The position numbers and the translations under genes were made by a program. A DNA stretch of 64,000 nucleotides. Source: Pseudomonas entomophila. GTDB lineage: Bacteria; Pseudomonadota; Gammaproteobacteria; Pseudomonadales; Pseudomonadaceae. This document shows, piece after piece, positions 24,470-32,800 of this stretch. The stretch is taken from the NCBI RefSeq assembly GCF_029478665.1, contig NZ_JARPQB010000040.1, positions 1 to 64,000 of the forward strand, given 5' to 3'. The notes below the pieces were generated by a model that worked only from the letters and a program-made list of their open reading frames with translations, did no database searches and had not been told where the DNA came from. Within the stretch, counting starts at the first letter, position 1; the number at the start of each line of letters is the position of its first letter.

Positions 24470-25006
24470 TCAAACAACCACCAGCGGAATATCCCCGCCC
24501 TTCCCATCCCGCCGCTCGCTCATCCAGTCATTGACCTTCTGCCCGAACTCAACCGGCGCCTTGCGCCCGAACCGCCGCGCCAGGTCGAGAATGGTCTGCT
24601 GCGCCAGCGCCTCCTCCATGCGTTTCTGCGCCCCCAGCATCACCGCGTGGATCGCGCAGGTGCCCTCGGTCGCCCACCCCGGCGCCGAGCCCTCGAACAC
24701 CGCGCAGCGCTCGCGGATCTCCCGGCAGTCGAAGATCTTCTTCGCCCCATCGATGGCCGTGACGATATCCAGCACGGTGATCTCGTCCGACGGCCGCGCC
24801 AGGCGAAACCCGCCGCGCACGCCCTCGGTGGCCGCCACCAGCCCGGCCCGGGCCAGCTTGGTGAACACCTTGGCCAGGTACTCCTGGGGCACCCCCTGCA
24901 GCTCGGCCAGGTCGCGCACGCTGGCCTCGCGGCTATCCCCGCGCTCGTCCACCAGGAACAGCAGGCAATGGATGCCGTACTCGACGCCGGCACTGTAAAG
25001 CGACAT
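24470..25006 (-). CDS. Rrf2 family transcriptional regulator
   Basis: 178 residues from the ATG at 25006 (GGAGATT upstream). A TTG nine codons earlier is possible but lies in a palindrome. An N-terminal winged helix (about 1-75) has the Rrf2 hallmark LAELQGVPQEYLAKVFTKL. Three cysteines follow at about residues 90, 97 and 113 (C-x6-C-x15-C). Their spacing differs from IscR but could hold a [2Fe-2S] cluster or act as a redox switch. It is transcribed divergently from an NDH-2-like flavoprotein gene, its likely target. Confidence 0.88.
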   Translation of the reverse strand: MSLYSAGVEYGIHCLLFLVDERGDSREASVRDLAELQGVPQEYLAKVFTKLARAGLVAATEGVRGGFRLARPSDEITVLDIVTAIDGAKKIFDCREIRERCAVFEGSAPGWATEGTCAIHAVMLGAQKRMEEALAQQTILDLARRFGRKAPVEFGQKVNDWMSERRDGKGGDIPLVVV

Positions 25007-25022
25007 GTCAATCTCCGACTTA

Positions 25023-25035
25023 ATTTGTCGCAAAT
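25023..25035. promoter_or_regulatory. Candidate Rrf2 operator in its own leader
   Basis: ATTTG (25023-25027), TCG and CAAAT (25031-25035) form a perfect 13-nt dyad 17 bases upstream of the Rrf2 start codon. This is a natural place for autoregulation. Confidence 0.4.
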
Positions 25036-25191
25036 AGTACGCCTTACAACCACTCCACGCAAAGCCATCCCGCGCCGTCCGTCGTTCGCCAAAAAAAACT
25101 GAAGCGTCTTAAAGCCTTTATTCACGCCGTTTACGGCAGGTTCCAGCGACGCCATCGGCACGCTCGAATGGAAAAAACACTTGCCCCTTCA

Positions 25192-25216
25192 AACTACGAT
25201 CAATACAGTCGTAGTT
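25192..25216. promoter_or_regulatory. Inverted repeat upstream of the NDH-2-like gene
   Basis: AACTACGA (25192-25199) and TCGTAGTT (25209-25216) are perfect 8-nt inverted arms with a 9-nt spacer, about 60 bases before the flavoprotein start. This could be an operator or a hairpin in the leader. Confidence 0.45.
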
Positions 25217-25275
25217 ATTCGCCAGGCAGCCAAACCCTGACCGAAGCCCCTTTCCCACCCTTGCGGAGCACCTAC

Positions 25276-26478
25276 ATGACTTCCCATATCCTGATCATCG
25301 GTGCCGGCTTTGCCGGTGTCTGGAGCGCCCTGAGCGCCGCCCGTCTGCTCGACCAGGCCCAACGTGGCGACGTGCGCATCAGCGTGCTCGCACCGCAACC
25401 AGAACTGCGTATCCGCCCACGCTTCTACGAGGCTGACGTGCACACACTCAAGGCCCCCGTGGGCGAACTGCTCGACGCGGTCGGGGTCGATTTCATCCAG
25501 GGCAACGCCGAGCACATCGACAGCGCCGCACGCCAGGTCGGCTACCTCGACGGCAACGGCCAGCGCCAGCAACTCGGTTATGACCGCCTGATCCTCGCCG
25601 CCGGCAGCCAGGTCGCCCGCCCCGCCGTGCCGGGCCTGGCCGAGCACACCTTCGATGTCGACCAGATGGAGTCGGCCGTGCGCCTGGAGCAACACCTGGT
25701 CGCCCTGGCCGCGCAACCGGCCTCTCCGGCGCGCAACACCGTGGTGGTTTGCGGCGGTGGTTTCACCGGCATCGAGACCGCCACCGAGATGCCCGCCCGC
25801 CTGCGCAGCATCCTGGGTGAAAACAATGCCCGGGTGATCCTGGTCGACCGTGGCCAGGCTATCGGCGCGGCACTGGGCGCCGGCATCACCCCGTCCATCG
25901 TCGCCGCCAGCGAACAGGCTGGCGTGCAATGGCTGACCAACACCTCGGTGGTGGCGGTCGACGCTGGTGGCGTGACCCTCGACAACGGCGAATACATCGC
26001 CAGCAAGACGGTGATCTGGACCGTGGGCGTCAAGGCCAGCCCGCTGACCGCGCAAATCGACGGCGAACGCGATGGCTTCGGCCGCCTGCGGGTCGACGAC
26101 CACCTGAAAGTGGTCGGCCAGGCGCACATCTACGCCACCGGCGACACCGCCTGGGCCAAGGTCGACGAACTGGGCAACCACGCCCTGATGACGTGCCAGC
26201 ACGCCATCCCCATGGGCCGCCACTCAGGCAACAACGCCATGGCCGACCTGCTGGGCCTGGCACCGCTCGCCTACCGCCAGCCCAAGTACGTTACCTGCCT
26301 CGACCTGGGTGACTGGGGCGCGGCGTACAGCGAAGGCTGGGAGCGCGAACTGGTGCTCGAAGGCCAGGAGGGCAAGCACCTCAAGCGCCAGATCAACTCG
26401 GTGTGGATCTACCCGCCCGCCGCCGATCGCGCGCAAGCCCTGGCGGCCGCCGACCCGATGATCCCGATCGTGGCGTGA
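25276..26478 (+). CDS. NAD(P)/FAD-dependent oxidoreductase, NDH-2-like
   Basis: 400 residues from the ATG at 25276 (TGCGGAGC upstream). An in-frame start at 25168 would add 36 unlikely residues covering the palindrome. The FAD-binding Rossmann motif GAGFAG lies at residues 8-13 after the ILII strand. A second dinucleotide fold with VVCGGGFTGIETATE is near residue 160, and the FAD-contacting ATGDTA is near residue 285. The order fits type II NADH dehydrogenases and related membrane-peripheral flavoproteins. No C-terminal membrane anchor is obvious, so a soluble diaphorase role is possible. Divergent from the Rrf2 gene. Confidence 0.85.
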   Translation: MTSHILIIGAGFAGVWSALSAARLLDQAQRGDVRISVLAPQPELRIRPRFYEADVHTLKAPVGELLDAVGVDFIQGNAEHIDSAARQVGYLDGNGQRQQLGYDRLILAAGSQVARPAVPGLAEHTFDVDQMESAVRLEQHLVALAAQPASPARNTVVVCGGGFTGIETATEMPARLRSILGENNARVILVDRGQAIGAALGAGITPSIVAASEQAGVQWLTNTSVVAVDAGGVTLDNGEYIASKTVIWTVGVKASPLTAQIDGERDGFGRLRVDDHLKVVGQAHIYATGDTAWAKVDELGNHALMTCQHAIPMGRHSGNNAMADLLGLAPLAYRQPKYVTCLDLGDWGAAYSEGWERELVLEGQEGKHLKRQINSVWIYPPAADRAQALAAADPMIPIVA

Positions 26479-26489
26479 CGCGAAAAGAC

Positions 26490-26520
26490 AGGCCCGTCTC
26501 GTAAGTGACGGGCCTTTCAA
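26490..26520 (+). terminator. Rho-independent terminator
   Basis: AGGCCCGTC (26490-26498) and GACGGGCCT (26507-26515) form a 9-bp stem followed by TTCAATTTT, 12 bases after the oxidoreductase stop. Confidence 0.85.
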
Positions 26521-26696
26521 TTTTCGTTATTACTTTGGATGACTGGTCAATAATAGTGGCGTTATGGCACTATCGAAGAAAAACAATACGAAAAATGAGG
26601 AAATCACACCCCCACGCAGTGCATCGAGAGCCTGAACCACCGAGCCCGGTAAACCCGCGCTCTTGACGCCTGCCAGCCATCGTCAAGGAGCGTCGC

Positions 26697-28322
26697 ATGC
26701 AATTAAGGAACATGAAGATCGGCATTCGGGCAGCCACTGTGTTCACCCTTCTCGGGGTCCTGGTCCTGGCCATGGGCCTGATCGCCCTTTATGAAACCCG
26801 CAAGATGGACAGCGCCACCGACGAGATCCGCGTCACCTGGATGCCCGCGGTCATCGCCCTGGGCGATGTCAGCACCAACCTGGGCCGTGCCCGCGCCCTC
26901 ACCCTGCGCAGCGTGCTCGAGGACGAGCCTGCCACCCGCCACGCCACCCTGGCCCGCATCGTCGAGGTCAACCAGCAACTCGAAGGCGACCTCAAAGCCT
27001 ACGAAAGCACCATCATCGCCCAGGACGACCGTGCCCTGTTCACCACCTTCATGAGCCTGAGCGAGCGCTACCACGGCCTGCAGAAAGCCATCCGCGAGGC
27101 GGCCGGCCACGACCAGATGGACGAGGCCCGACGCCTGGTCAACGGCCCGCTGGCCGAGTATGCCGACAGCATGATGAAGGCCTTGGGCGCACTGGTGGAA
27201 TACAACACCCAGGGCGCCGAACAGGCCTCGTTGCGCAGCAGCAACGCTTCCGACGAGGCCTTCAAGTTGCTGATAGGTGCGCTGGTGGTGATCCTGCTGG
27301 CGCTGGTGGCGATCTCCACCCTGCTCACCCGCAGCATCGTGCTGCCGCTGGCCGACGCCGTGGCGGTGGCCGAGCGCGTCGCCGTCGGTGACCTGACCCG
27401 CGACATCGTGGTGACCGGCCGCGACGAACCGGCCCTGCTGCTGCGCGCCCTCGGCCAGATGCAACAGAGCCTGCGCGAGACCCTGCGCAAGATCGCCGCC
27501 TCCTCCGACCAACTGGCCTCGGCCTCGGAAGAGCTGCACACGGTCACCGAAGACACCAGCCGCGGCCTGCACCAGCAAAGCGCCGAGATCGACCAGGCCG
27601 CCACGGCGGTCAACCAGATGACCGCCGCCGTGGAAGAAGTGGCGAACAACGCGGTGAGCACGGCCGACGCCTCGCAAGGCGCCGACCAGAACACCCGCGA
27701 CGGCCGCGACCGGGTCAACCAGGCCCTGAGCTCGATCCAGCTGCTGGTCGCGGACGTGACCGGCACCTCGCAGGAGATCGAACAGCTGGCCAGCAGCGCC
27801 AACGAGATCAGCCAGGTGCTCGATGTGATCGGTTCGATCGCCGGGCAGACCAACCTGCTGGCCCTCAACGCCGCCATCGAAGCCGCCCGCGCCGGCGAGG
27901 CCGGGCGCGGTTTCGCCGTGGTCGCCGACGAAGTGCGCGCCCTGGCCCACCGCACCCAGCAGTCCACGGCGGAGATCGAACAGATGATCGGTGGCATCCA
28001 GACCGGCACCGAGCGCGCGGTCAGCGCCATGCACAGCAGCCAGGGCCGGGCCAGTGGCACGCTGGAAGTGGCGCAGTCGGCCGGGCAGGCGCTGGAAGTG
28101 ATCGCCGAGGCCATCGCCGCGATCAACCAGCGCAACCTGGTGATCGCCAGCGCCTCCGAGCAACAGGCGCAGGTGGCGCGGGAGGTGGACCGCAACCTGG
28201 TGAATATCCGCGACCTGGCGATGCAGACCTCGGCGGGGGCCAACCAGACCAGCGCGGCGGCGCAGGACCTGTCGCGGTTGGCGGTGGAATTGAACGGGAT
28301 GGTGGCGCAGTTCAAGGTCTGA
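26697..28322 (+). CDS. Methyl-accepting chemotaxis protein
   Basis: 541 residues. TM1 spans about residues 12-30. A periplasmic four-helix-bundle sensor (about 35-190, 4HB_MCP-like, with the typical MPAVIALGDVS and ARALTLRSVL phrases) is followed by TM2 at about 192-212. A HAMP domain (about 213-265) leads into the signalling domain, whose hairpin tip IAGQTNLLALNAAIEAARAG is intact. No C-terminal CheR-binding pentapeptide is seen. The ATG follows AAGGAGCG. The ligand cannot be deduced. Upstream of it (26520-26690) is AT-rich and probably holds the promoter. Confidence 0.95.
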   Translation: MQLRNMKIGIRAATVFTLLGVLVLAMGLIALYETRKMDSATDEIRVTWMPAVIALGDVSTNLGRARALTLRSVLEDEPATRHATLARIVEVNQQLEGDLKAYESTIIAQDDRALFTTFMSLSERYHGLQKAIREAAGHDQMDEARRLVNGPLAEYADSMMKALGALVEYNTQGAEQASLRSSNASDEAFKLLIGALVVILLALVAISTLLTRSIVLPLADAVAVAERVAVGDLTRDIVVTGRDEPALLLRALGQMQQSLRETLRKIAASSDQLASASEELHTVTEDTSRGLHQQSAEIDQAATAVNQMTAAVEEVANNAVSTADASQGADQNTRDGRDRVNQALSSIQLLVADVTGTSQEIEQLASSANEISQVLDVIGSIAGQTNLLALNAAIEAARAGEAGRGFAVVADEVRALAHRTQQSTAEIEQMIGGIQTGTERAVSAMHSSQGRASGTLEVAQSAGQALEVIAEAIAAINQRNLVIASASEQQAQVAREVDRNLVNIRDLAMQTSAGANQTSAAAQDLSRLAVELNGMVAQFKV

Positions 28323-28336
28323 CAGTCAGCGCGCGG

Positions 28337-28410
28337 CCCATTCGCCAGCAAGGCTGGCTCCTACGAGGATTACGGCGATCCCCTGTAGGAGCCAGCCTTG
28401 CTGGCGAACC
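28337..28410. repeat. REP pair (CCAGCCTTGCTGG type)
   Basis: Two tightly spaced inverted copies of GTAGGAGCCAGCCTTGCTGGCGAA between the convergent chemoreceptor and transporter genes. Confidence 0.85.
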
Positions 28411-28416
28411 ACTCTG

Positions 28417-29820
28417 TCAGTCATTCACCTCAATCACCCGCCCCGCCTTCACCGGCTGGCTGCGCGTCGCCAGGCAGTAATACAGCGGCACCGTCACGAT
28501 CAACCCAAACAACCACGACAAGTCCGCCCCTTCGACAATATTCGAATACGGCCCCACATACAGCGACGTATTGGCAAACGGCAGCTGCACCAGGATGCCG
28601 CAGGCATAGGCAATGATCGCGTGGTGGTTGAAGCGGCCATAGATCCCACCGTCAGCACGGAAGATCGACGCAATGTCGTACTGCCCCTTCTTGATCAAGT
28701 AGAAGTCGACCAGGTTGATCGACGCCCACGGCACCAGCACCAACAGCAGCGCCAGGATCAGCCCGATGAACTGGCCGATGAAGCCCGCCGACGCATTCAG
28801 CGCCACCAGCCCGCAACCCGCCAGGATCACCGAGGCCAACACCACCCGCACCTTGATGCTCGGCGTCCACTGCGCCGCGAAGGTCTGGATCGCGGTGACG
28901 ATCGACAGCACCGCGCCATACAGGTTGAGGGCGTTGTGGCTGATGATGTTGAGCAGGAACAGCACCATCAGGATCGACCCCAGCCAACCCGTGGCCTGCT
29001 TGACCGCATCCATCGCGTCGGTGCCTTCGGGCACGCACAGCACCGCCACCGCGCCGAAACTGAAGCACAGGATGGTACCCAGGGTGGCACCGAAGTAAGT
29101 GGCCCAGAACGGCCTGGCGATGCCCACTTCACGCGGCAGGTAGCGCGAATAATCGGAGGTGTACGGCGAGAAGCTGATCTGCCAGATGGTGCCCAGCGAC
29201 ACGGTGGCGATGAAGCCCGACAGGTTGAAGGCACCACGGCTGAAGAAGTCGGCCGGCAGGTCCTGGACGAACATCATGATGAAGCCGGCCAGCAGCGCCG
29301 AACCCATCACCCAGGTGCCGATGCGGTTGAGGATGTGGATGAAGCGGTAGCCGATCACGCCGATGGCCGTCGCGCTCAACGCGCCGATCACGATCGCGCC
29401 CGGCATCGGCACGCTCGGCGTGATGCCATGGATGGTCTTGCCGGCCAGGACGATGTTGGAAATGAAGAAACCGACATAGATCAGCGCGGTGAAGAACACG
29501 ATCAGCAGCGCGCCGTAACGGCCGAACTGGCCACGGCTCTGCACCATCTGTGGAATGCCCAGTTGCGGCCCCTGCGCCGAGGCCAGGGCGATCACCACGC
29601 CGCCGGCCAGGTGCCCCAGCACGATGGCGACCAGGCCCCACAGCAGGTTCAGGTGGAACACCTGGATCACCATGGCGCCGGTGACGATGGGCAGGGGTGC
29701 GATATTGGTGCTGAACCAGAGGGTGAACAGGTCACGCGCCTTCCCGTGGCGCTCGGCGGGTGGCACGTAATCGACCGTGTGGTTCTCGACAAACGCGTGT
29801 TGCGACGACGGTTGGGACAT
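28417..29820 (-). CDS. NCS1 family nucleobase/cytosine-type permease
   Basis: 467 residues with about 12 hydrophobic segments, a soluble N-terminus of 30 residues and the NCS1 pattern (ARDLFTLWFSTNIAPLPIVTG at the start of TM1, given here from residue 27). The family imports cytosine, uracil, allantoin, hydantoins and related heterocycles. It is transcribed divergently from the flavin-reductase gene of the next cluster and shares a variant of the same palindrome (29899-29908) in its upstream region. It is thus probably the uptake system for that cluster's substrate. Its ribosome binding site is weak. Confidence 0.9.
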   Translation of the reverse strand: MSQPSSQHAFVENHTVDYVPPAERHGKARDLFTLWFSTNIAPLPIVTGAMVIQVFHLNLLWGLVAIVLGHLAGGVVIALASAQGPQLGIPQMVQSRGQFGRYGALLIVFFTALIYVGFFISNIVLAGKTIHGITPSVPMPGAIVIGALSATAIGVIGYRFIHILNRIGTWVMGSALLAGFIMMFVQDLPADFFSRGAFNLSGFIATVSLGTIWQISFSPYTSDYSRYLPREVGIARPFWATYFGATLGTILCFSFGAVAVLCVPEGTDAMDAVKQATGWLGSILMVLFLLNIISHNALNLYGAVLSIVTAIQTFAAQWTPSIKVRVVLASVILAGCGLVALNASAGFIGQFIGLILALLLVLVPWASINLVDFYLIKKGQYDIASIFRADGGIYGRFNHHAIIAYACGILVQLPFANTSLYVGPYSNIVEGADLSWLFGLIVTVPLYYCLATRSQPVKAGRVIEVND

Positions 29821-29898
29821 AGGATTTCAGCTCGAAAGGTCGTTTTTATCGTTGTAAGGAAACCGCTCGGGGCGGCCTCTCAGCTGCGCACCATATTA

Positions 29899-29908
29899 TG
29901 GTATTCCA
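29899..29908. promoter_or_regulatory. Half-conserved GntR-type operator near the NCS1 promoter
   Basis: TGGTATTCCA, one mismatch from the perfect palindrome TGGTATACCA found at 32088, and preceded by the same TATTA. It lies 79 bases upstream of the permease start. Confidence 0.5.
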
Positions 29909-30069
29909 AGCTTTTGACAACACTGCACCGGGGTTTTTCGGCGCAGCTGATCCGCTCTCTATCCTCTCTTCGCGCACTGTTTTCAGCGGCCACGCCAATG
30001 AAACCGCGGACTGTGCCGTTCATCGCGTTCTGCGCGGGCTGGAAAATTCCGCTTGCAAAGAAGGTATTA

Positions 30070-30079
30070 CGGTATACCA
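30070..30079. promoter_or_regulatory. GntR-type operator upstream of the first flavin reductase
   Basis: CGGTATACCA within TATTACGGTATACCATCAG, 57 bases before the start at 30136. The 20-base context is nearly identical to the site at 32078-32101. This site and its twin are the best candidates for binding by the GntR regulator encoded at 36232. Confidence 0.6.
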
Positions 30080-30135
30080 TCAGACACATCAACGATAAAA
30101 ACCGCGGACCACCGCTGCCCCTCGAGGATCACACC

Positions 30136-30621
30136 ATGATCGACGCAACCGTCTACAAACACGTCCTGGGCTCCTTCCCGTCCGGCGTCACGGTCATCAC
30201 CACCCTGGACGACGACGGCTCGATCGTCGGCCTCACCGCCAGCGCCTTTTCGTCCCTGTCGATGGAGCCGCCGCTGGTGCTGTTCTGCCCCAACTACAGT
30301 TCCGACTCCTACCCTGTACTGATCAAGAACCAGCGTTTCGCCATTCACCTGCTCTCCGGTGAGCAGCAAGCCGAAGCCTATGCCTTCGCCAAAAAGGGCA
30401 AGGACAAGGCGGTGGGTATCGACTGGACCTTGAGCGAACTGGGCAACCCGATCCTGGCCGGCGCCACCGCCGTCATCGAATGCGAGCTGTGGCGCGAATA
30501 CGAAGGCGGCGACCACGCAATCATGGTGGGCAAGGTACACAACCTGATCGTCCCGCAGGAGGCGCCCCGCCCGATGGTCTACTGCCGCGGCAAGATGGCC
30601 AGCCTGCCGGCCTTCGCCTGA
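30136..30621 (+). CDS. Flavin reductase (RutF/HpaC-like), copy 1
   Basis: 161 residues. Supplies reduced FMN or FAD to a flavin-dependent monooxygenase. It has the split-barrel flavin reductase pattern (GSFPSGVTVITT at residues 12-23, then LTASAFSSLSMEPPLVLFC). The ATG at 30136 follows GAGGATC, and an enormous upstream open frame is antisense to the permease gene. It is about 65 percent identical by eye to the second reductase at 35125. The luciferase-like monooxygenase follows after a REP pair, so the two are presumably partners. Confidence 0.9.
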   Translation: MIDATVYKHVLGSFPSGVTVITTLDDDGSIVGLTASAFSSLSMEPPLVLFCPNYSSDSYPVLIKNQRFAIHLLSGEQQAEAYAFAKKGKDKAVGIDWTLSELGNPILAGATAVIECELWREYEGGDHAIMVGKVHNLIVPQEAPRPMVYCRGKMASLPAFA

Positions 30622-30639
30622 ACATTCAGCAGGGGACCG

Positions 30640-30725
30640 TGTAGGAGCGGGTTTACCCGCGAACACCGGCGAAGCCGGTGCCATCCACCGCGTCGCCCGC
30701 TTCGCCGGCAAGCCGGCTCCTACAG
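30640..30725. repeat. Hybrid REP pair
   Basis: The left copy is of the GAGCGGGTTTACCCGCGAA type. The right copy is of the TTCGCCGGCAAGCCGGCTCC type. Unlike most pairs in the window the two palindromes do not match each other. Confidence 0.75.
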
Positions 30726-30772
30726 AAAAGCCTGCCTGCCAGGCAACAACAACAAGCTCCGAGGAAAGCCCC

Positions 30773-31813
30773 ATGAAATTTTCGCTGTTCGTGCACATGG
30801 AACGTTGGGATGAACAGGTCAGCCACCGCCAGCTGTTCGAAGACCTGACCGAGCTGACCCTGATGGCCGAGGACGGCGGTTTCAGCACCGTGTGGATCGG
30901 CGAGCACCACGCCATGGAGTACACCATCTCGCCAAGCCCGATGCCGCTCTTGGCCTACCTCGCCGCGCGCACCGAGAAGATCCGCCTGGGCGCCGGCACC
31001 CTCATCGCGCCGTTCTGGAACCCGCTGCGCGTGGCAGGCGAATGCGCCCTGCTCGATGTGATCAGCAACGGCCGCATGGAAGTGGGCCTGGCCCGTGGCG
31101 CCTACCAGTTCGAGTTCGACCGCATGGCCGGCGGCATGCCGGCCACCGACGGCGGCAAGGCGCTGCGCGAGATGGTGCCGGTGGTGCGCAAGCTGTGGCA
31201 GGGCGACTGCGCCCACGACGGCGAGGTGTACAAGTTCCCCACCTCCACCAGCGTGCCGAAGCCGTTCAACACCGAACCACCGATGTGGATCGCCGCCCGC
31301 GACCCCGACTCGCACAACTTCGCCGTGGCCAACGGCTGCAACGTCATGGTCACCCCTTTGATGAAGGGCGACGAGGAAGTGCTGGACCTGAAGAACAAGT
31401 TCCAGGCCGCCCTCGACAACAACCCCGGCGTACCCCGCCCGCAACTGATGGTGCTGCGCCACACCCATGTGCACAGCCCGGCCGAGCCGGACGGCTGGAA
31501 GGTCGGCGCCCAGGCCATCTCGCGCTTCTACCGCACCTTCGATGCCTGGTTCGGCAACAAGACCGTGCCGGTCAATGGTTTCCTCGAACCAAGCCCGGAG
31601 TCGAAGTTCGCAGAAGTGCCGGCGTTCCAGCTGGAGAACATCCGCAAGAACACCATGATCGGCACACCCGAGGAGATCACCGCGCGCATCCGCTACTACC
31701 AGGAACTGGGGGTCGATGAGTTCAGTTTCTGGTGCGACAACAGCCTGCCCCACAGCGAGAAGAAGAAGTCGCTGGAGCTGTTCATCAAGGAAGTGGTGCC
31801 GGCGTTCACCTGA
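30773..31813 (+). CDS. Luciferase-like (LLM class) flavin-dependent monooxygenase
   Basis: 346 residues, a single TIM barrel of the bacterial luciferase superfamily to which RutA belongs. Recognisable points are the N-terminal MKFSLFVHME strand, the WIGEHH motif near residue 44 and the LGAGTLIAPFWNPLRVA segment near residue 75. It uses reduced flavin from a separate reductase, and genes for two such reductases lie in the same cluster. By analogy with RutA it may open a heterocyclic or cyclic amide ring, but the substrate is unknown. GAGGAAAG is the ribosome binding site. Confidence 0.88.
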   Translation: MKFSLFVHMERWDEQVSHRQLFEDLTELTLMAEDGGFSTVWIGEHHAMEYTISPSPMPLLAYLAARTEKIRLGAGTLIAPFWNPLRVAGECALLDVISNGRMEVGLARGAYQFEFDRMAGGMPATDGGKALREMVPVVRKLWQGDCAHDGEVYKFPTSTSVPKPFNTEPPMWIAARDPDSHNFAVANGCNVMVTPLMKGDEEVLDLKNKFQAALDNNPGVPRPQLMVLRHTHVHSPAEPDGWKVGAQAISRFYRTFDAWFGNKTVPVNGFLEPSPESKFAEVPAFQLENIRKNTMIGTPEEITARIRYYQELGVDEFSFWCDNSLPHSEKKKSLELFIKEVVPAFT

Positions 31814-31860
31814 ATGCCCTTTGCAGAGGGGGCTCGCCGGGCCCTCTATGGCGCCTATGA

Positions 31861-32003
31861 GGTCGAGCGCCGCCCGCGCGGCGCATCGCGGATAAATCCG
31901 CTCCTACACATTTATTGCGACATGGCCACGCCTGTTTGGGCCCACCTGCCTTTGTAGGAGCGGATTCATCCGCGATACGCCGCACAGCGGCGCTCGATCT
32001 CCC
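31861..32003. repeat. REP pair (GCGGATTCATCCGCGAT type, extended)
   Basis: Inverted copies with cores GCGGATAAATCCGC and GCGGATTCATCCGC, each with the outer GCGCCGC palindrome. Situated between the monooxygenase gene and the next operator. Confidence 0.85.
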
Positions 32004-32087
32004 AAACACCACAAAACCCGGGCCATCCGCCACCTTTCATCCCCTTCCCAGAGATTTTTCCAGCCTCCTCTTGCACATCAAATATTA

Positions 32088-32097
32088 TGGTATACCA
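32088..32097. promoter_or_regulatory. GntR-type operator upstream of the AA_synth operon
   Basis: Perfect palindrome TGGTATACCA in the context TATTATGGTATACCATCAG, 41 bases before the start at 32138. The flanks match those of the site at 30070 on both sides. The TATTAT overlapping it could serve as a -10 box, so binding would block initiation. Confidence 0.6.
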
Positions 32098-32137
32098 TCA
32101 GACAACAAGAACTGATCACCCTACCCAGGAGCCCTCC

Positions 32138-32734
32138 ATGAGTTTCGAAATCCGCAAGATCGTCACCTACTCCGAAGAGACCCGCATCGAAGGCGGCAAG
32201 GCCACCGACACGCCGGTGACCATGGTCGGCCTGGCCGTGGTGATCAAGAACCCCTGGGCCGGTCGCGGTTTCGTCGAAGACCTCAAGCCTGAAATCCGCG
32301 CCCACTGCTCCGAGCTCGGCGCGCTGATGGTCGAGCGCCTGACCGCCGCCATCGGCGGCGCCGACAAGATCGAGGCCTACGGCAAGGCCGCCGTGGTCGG
32401 CGCCGACGGCGAGATCGAGCACGCCTCGGCGGTGATCCACACCCTGCGTTTCGGCAACCACTACCGCGAAGCCGTGCAGGCCAAGAGCTACCTGAGCTTC
32501 ACCAACAAGCGCGGCGGCCCCGGCACCTCGATCCAGATCCCGATGATGCAGAAGGACGACGAGGGCCTGCGCTCGCACTACATCACCCTGGAAATGCAGA
32601 TCGAGGACGCCCCGCGCGCCGACGAGATCGTCGTGGTGCTGGGCGCCGCCGACGGTGGCCGCCTGCACCCGCGCATCGGCAACCGCTACATCGACCTGGA
32701 AGAACTGGCGGCGGAAAAGGCCAACGCTCGATAA
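32138..32734 (+). CDS. Amino-acid-synthesis family protein (AA_synth, formerly DUF1185)
   Basis: 198 residues. The sequence (start FEIRKIVTYSEETRIEGG, then NPWAGRGF, then GAHC-like patterns and the KARGGPGTS-like turn NKRGGPGTS) matches PF06684. That family has a Bacillus-chorismate-mutase-like fold known from structural genomics and no firmly assigned reaction. No signal peptide. CAGGAG is the ribosome binding site and the ATG at 32138 is the first sensible start. It heads a run of five genes whose company is a hydrolase, an aldehyde dehydrogenase and a flavin reductase, so a catabolic hydrolase, lyase or isomerase role is more likely than biosynthesis. Confidence 0.82.
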   Translation: MSFEIRKIVTYSEETRIEGGKATDTPVTMVGLAVVIKNPWAGRGFVEDLKPEIRAHCSELGALMVERLTAAIGGADKIEAYGKAAVVGADGEIEHASAVIHTLRFGNHYREAVQAKSYLSFTNKRGGPGTSIQIPMMQKDDEGLRSHYITLEMQIEDAPRADEIVVVLGAADGGRLHPRIGNRYIDLEELAAEKANAR

Positions 32735-32800
32735 CAACAACCAAGACGGGCCTGGGCGTGGCGAACTCCCGCCGCGCCCGACCTTCAAGGAGCGCCCTTC

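Noticed and set aside
30773..31813. Calling the luciferase-like gene rutA
   Set aside because: rutB and rutC are absent, the neighbours differ from the Rut operon, and the protein cannot be assigned to RutA by sequence inspection alone.
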